Shown one piece after another: positions 6,640 through 7,730 of a stretch of DNA of 7,730 nucleotides; the stretch's first letter is position 1, and every line of letters starts with the position of its first letter. The stretch lies in NCBI GenBank assembly GCA_030038955.1, contig JASHQV010000468.1:1-7730 (forward strand), in the 5' to 3' direction. The translations under genes and the position numbers were made by a program. Origin of the DNA: Solirubrobacteraceae bacterium (lineage in GTDB: Bacteria > Actinomycetota > Thermoleophilia > Solirubrobacterales > Solirubrobacteraceae). A model generated the notes under the pieces. It saw nothing but the letters and a program-made list of their open reading frames with translations. It had not been told where the DNA came from and did no database searches.

Positions 6640-6669
6640 AGGTGCCCGGTTCGAACCCGGCTAGCTCCA
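6640..6669 (+). other. 3' part of a tRNA-Ala gene without a 5' half (probable attachment-site scar)
   Basis: The bases read as variable loop AGGTG, T arm with loop TTCGAAC, acceptor strand TAGCTCC and discriminator A. T-stem pairs hold at four of five positions. From memory, 24 of 30 bases equal the E. coli tRNA-Ala(UGC) 3' end, and the differences sit mainly in the T stem. The acceptor strand carries the T70 that makes the G3:U70 pair diagnostic of alanine tRNAs. The 17 bases ahead (6623-6639) could form a weak anticodon arm with T33 and CGC (an Ala anticodon), but only the three inner pairs form. No D arm and no GGGGCTA acceptor partner is found at the right distance. No CCA follows. The fragment is therefore a tRNA piece, not a working gene, of the kind left when an integrase uses a tRNA 3' end. 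Confidence 0.68.
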
Positions 6670-6774
6670 TCGCTCGAATCCTGGAGGCGTGCGATCCCGC
6701 TGGTTGCCCGACGGCTATCGTTGCGTCTCGGGCGACCATCTCGTCCCTTTCGGCGACACGGCCAACGAAGCACA
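6670..6774. promoter_or_regulatory. Leader and likely promoter region of the DsbA-like gene
   Basis: These 105 bases lie between the tRNA fragment and the GTG start. No confident -35/-10 pair is seen. A 44-codon frame (GTG 6689 to TAG 6821-6823) reads WLPDGYRCVSGDHLVPFGD and overlaps the DsbA-like gene's beginning; it is noted but not called as a gene. Confidence 0.25.
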
Positions 6775-7623
6775 GTGGCATCACGGAAAGAGCAGAAGGA
6801 GCGGGCTCGGCAGCAGCGCCTAGCCAAGGAGCGGGCTGCAGCCGCCCGCGCCCAGCGAACGCGTCGTGTACGGATGCTCGGGGGAGTGGTCGTGCTCGCC
6901 ATCGTGGTTGTGGTCGTGGCGATCGCGATCTCGAGCGGCGGCGGCAGCACCAGCGCAATCAAGCCGCAGAGCGCGGGCGCCAAGGCCGCGTCGGCACGCG
7001 TGGACAGCTTGCTCGCGGGAATCCCGCAGTCCGGGAACACGCTTGGGAAGCCCAACGCCCCCATCACCGTCACCGAGTATGGCGATCTGGAGTGCTCCGT
7101 GTGCGACGTGTTCGCAATCGCCCCGAGCGTCACCAACGCGGAGGGAGAGTCCGGCTCCGGTTTGGAGAATGACGTGATCGACAACCTTGTCCGTACGGGC
7201 AAAGCCAAGCTCGTCTACAGGTCGCTCGAGACCGCCTCCTCCGGCAACCCCAACCCGAATGCCTTTGCCCTTCAGCAGGCGGCCGCCGAAGCGGCCGGCC
7301 TGCAGGACAAGGCTTGGTACTACATCGAGCTGTTCTACAACGAGCAGGGCGCAGAGGACACCGGCTACGTCACCGAGCGCTATCTCGAGGGGCTGGCCCG
7401 GCAGGTACCCGGCCTGAACTTCAGCAAGTGGATGGCCGACCGCAAGCTGAGCAGCATCAAGAACGAGGTCAGCTCGGACAACACGGCGGGCACTGCGATC
7501 GACGGCGGCCAGCCATCGACCCCGACGATCGTGGCCTCCGGGCCCAACGGCCAGGCCAAGCCGATCGTCGGACTCCCAAGCAGCTGGGGCGAGCTCGAGG
7601 CGGCGATCAAGTCGGTCGATTAG
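6775..7623 (+). CDS. Membrane-anchored DsbA-like thiol-disulfide oxidoreductase (thioredoxin fold)
   Basis: A 282-residue protein. Residues 1-33 are a very basic, Lys/Arg/Ala-rich cytoplasmic segment (ASRKEQKERARQQRLAKE...). Residues 35-52 form one membrane helix (GGVVVLAIVVVVVAIAIS), followed by a Gly/Ser linker and an extracytoplasmic DsbA/thioredoxin-4 type domain starting near PNAPITVTEYGDLEC. The active site is C107-S-V-C110, and the cis-Pro loop is T249-P250 in QPSTPTIV. Expected work is forming or exchanging disulfides in exported proteins outside the membrane. The GTG at 6775 was chosen because the family's basic start follows at once and GAAG lies upstream; in-frame codons before it, back to an ATG at 6637 inside the tRNA fragment region, give an unlikely Arg-rich extension. 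It appears monocistronic and unrelated to the sugar genes, so it probably belongs to the chromosomal backbone. The CSVC centre is unusual beside the common CPxC. Confidence 0.9.
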   Translation: MASRKEQKERARQQRLAKERAAAARAQRTRRVRMLGGVVVLAIVVVVVAIAISSGGGSTSAIKPQSAGAKAASARVDSLLAGIPQSGNTLGKPNAPITVTEYGDLECSVCDVFAIAPSVTNAEGESGSGLENDVIDNLVRTGKAKLVYRSLETASSGNPNPNAFALQQAAAEAAGLQDKAWYYIELFYNEQGAEDTGYVTERYLEGLARQVPGLNFSKWMADRKLSSIKNEVSSDNTAGTAIDGGQPSTPTIVASGPNGQAKPIVGLPSSWGELEAAIKSVD

Positions 7624-7730
7624 CTGGCCCGACCGCCGGTGGCGTACGGCATCGGCCAGCCACAGCGTCGAGTAGCCGTCCGACGTTCCCAGCTCGAGCA
7701 GCTCGCGGGTGCCCCGTCGCCCGCGCCAGA
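7620..7730 (-). pseudogene. Broken SAM-dependent O-methyltransferase fragment (runs off the window edge)
   Basis: On the minus strand from the window edge, the frame reads TRELLELGTSDGYSTLWLADAV, a very clear motif I (SAM-binding loop) of O-methyltransferases. Relatives normally go on with 'ATGGR...'; exactly those residues (ATGGRAS) appear in a neighbouring frame a base away (about 7643-7623) and then meet TAA at 7622-7620. The original frame stays open but only as antisense of the DsbA-like gene, without methyltransferase character. So the gene seems to have a frameshift near 7645 and to have lost everything after motif I, roughly the C-terminal two thirds. It is convergent with, and overlaps by 4 bases, the end of the DsbA-like gene. 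A sequencing error could explain the shift but not the missing remainder. Confidence 0.6.

Noticed and set aside
6580..6669. A complete tRNA gene ending at 6669
   Set aside because: CGGGCTA at 6580-6586 partly matches an acceptor strand, but the spacing is 90 bases, there is no D arm, and base 1 does not pair.
6558..7208. Open frames on both strands over the tRNA fragment and the DsbA-like gene start
   Set aside because: Translations are Arg/Ser/Thr-rich and cross the tRNA fragment; the DsbA-like frame explains the coding signal.
1..7730. CRISPR arrays, insertion sequences with terminal repeats, riboswitches or toxin-antitoxin genes
   Set aside because: No regularly spaced repeats, transposase motifs, terminal inverted repeats or conserved aptamer sequence were found on reading both strands.

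Overview
The window is GC-rich, with strongly GC-biased third codon positions, tightly packed genes and GTG/TTG starts. This points to a high-GC actinobacterium. The lysine/arginine-rich N-terminus of the DsbA-like protein near the right end recalls proteins I associate with Thermoleophilia (Solirubrobacterales/Gaiellales). That placement is an inference from style, not a measured assignment.

Positions 1-3249 hold a plus-strand operon. It contains the tail of a MalF-type ABC permease, a complete MalG-type permease (107-931), a solute-binding-protein homologue with no visible signal peptide (960-2117), and a mandelate racemase/enolase-superfamily protein (2110-3249). Starts and stops overlap or lie within 30 bases of each other. 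Positions 3276-6128 hold a convergent minus-strand operon, read right to left: an SDR dehydrogenase, an aldose 1-epimerase-like protein, an unrecognised 74-residue protein with an excellent ribosome binding site, and an SMP-30/gluconolactonase-family protein. A TATAAT -10 box overlapping the palindrome ATACGTAT lies just upstream (6196-6206).

Together the two operons look like a non-phosphorylative sugar oxidation module: import, anomer interconversion, oxidation to a lactone, lactone hydrolysis to an aldonate, and dehydration to a 2-keto-3-deoxy acid. The sugar cannot be named from sequence. The transporter ATPase, a secreted binding protein and the downstream aldolase or dehydrogenase are not in the window.

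Positions 6202-6774 hold no convincing gene, and the middle looks less GC-rich than the flanks. At 6640-6669 there is a clean 3' part of a tRNA-Ala gene without a 5' half, which looks like an integration scar. To its right are a membrane-anchored DsbA-like protein (6775-7623) and, on the minus strand at the edge, a broken SAM-dependent O-methyltransferase fragment. The layout suggests that the catabolic cluster may sit on an island whose right end is the tRNA fragment, with chromosomal backbone to the right.
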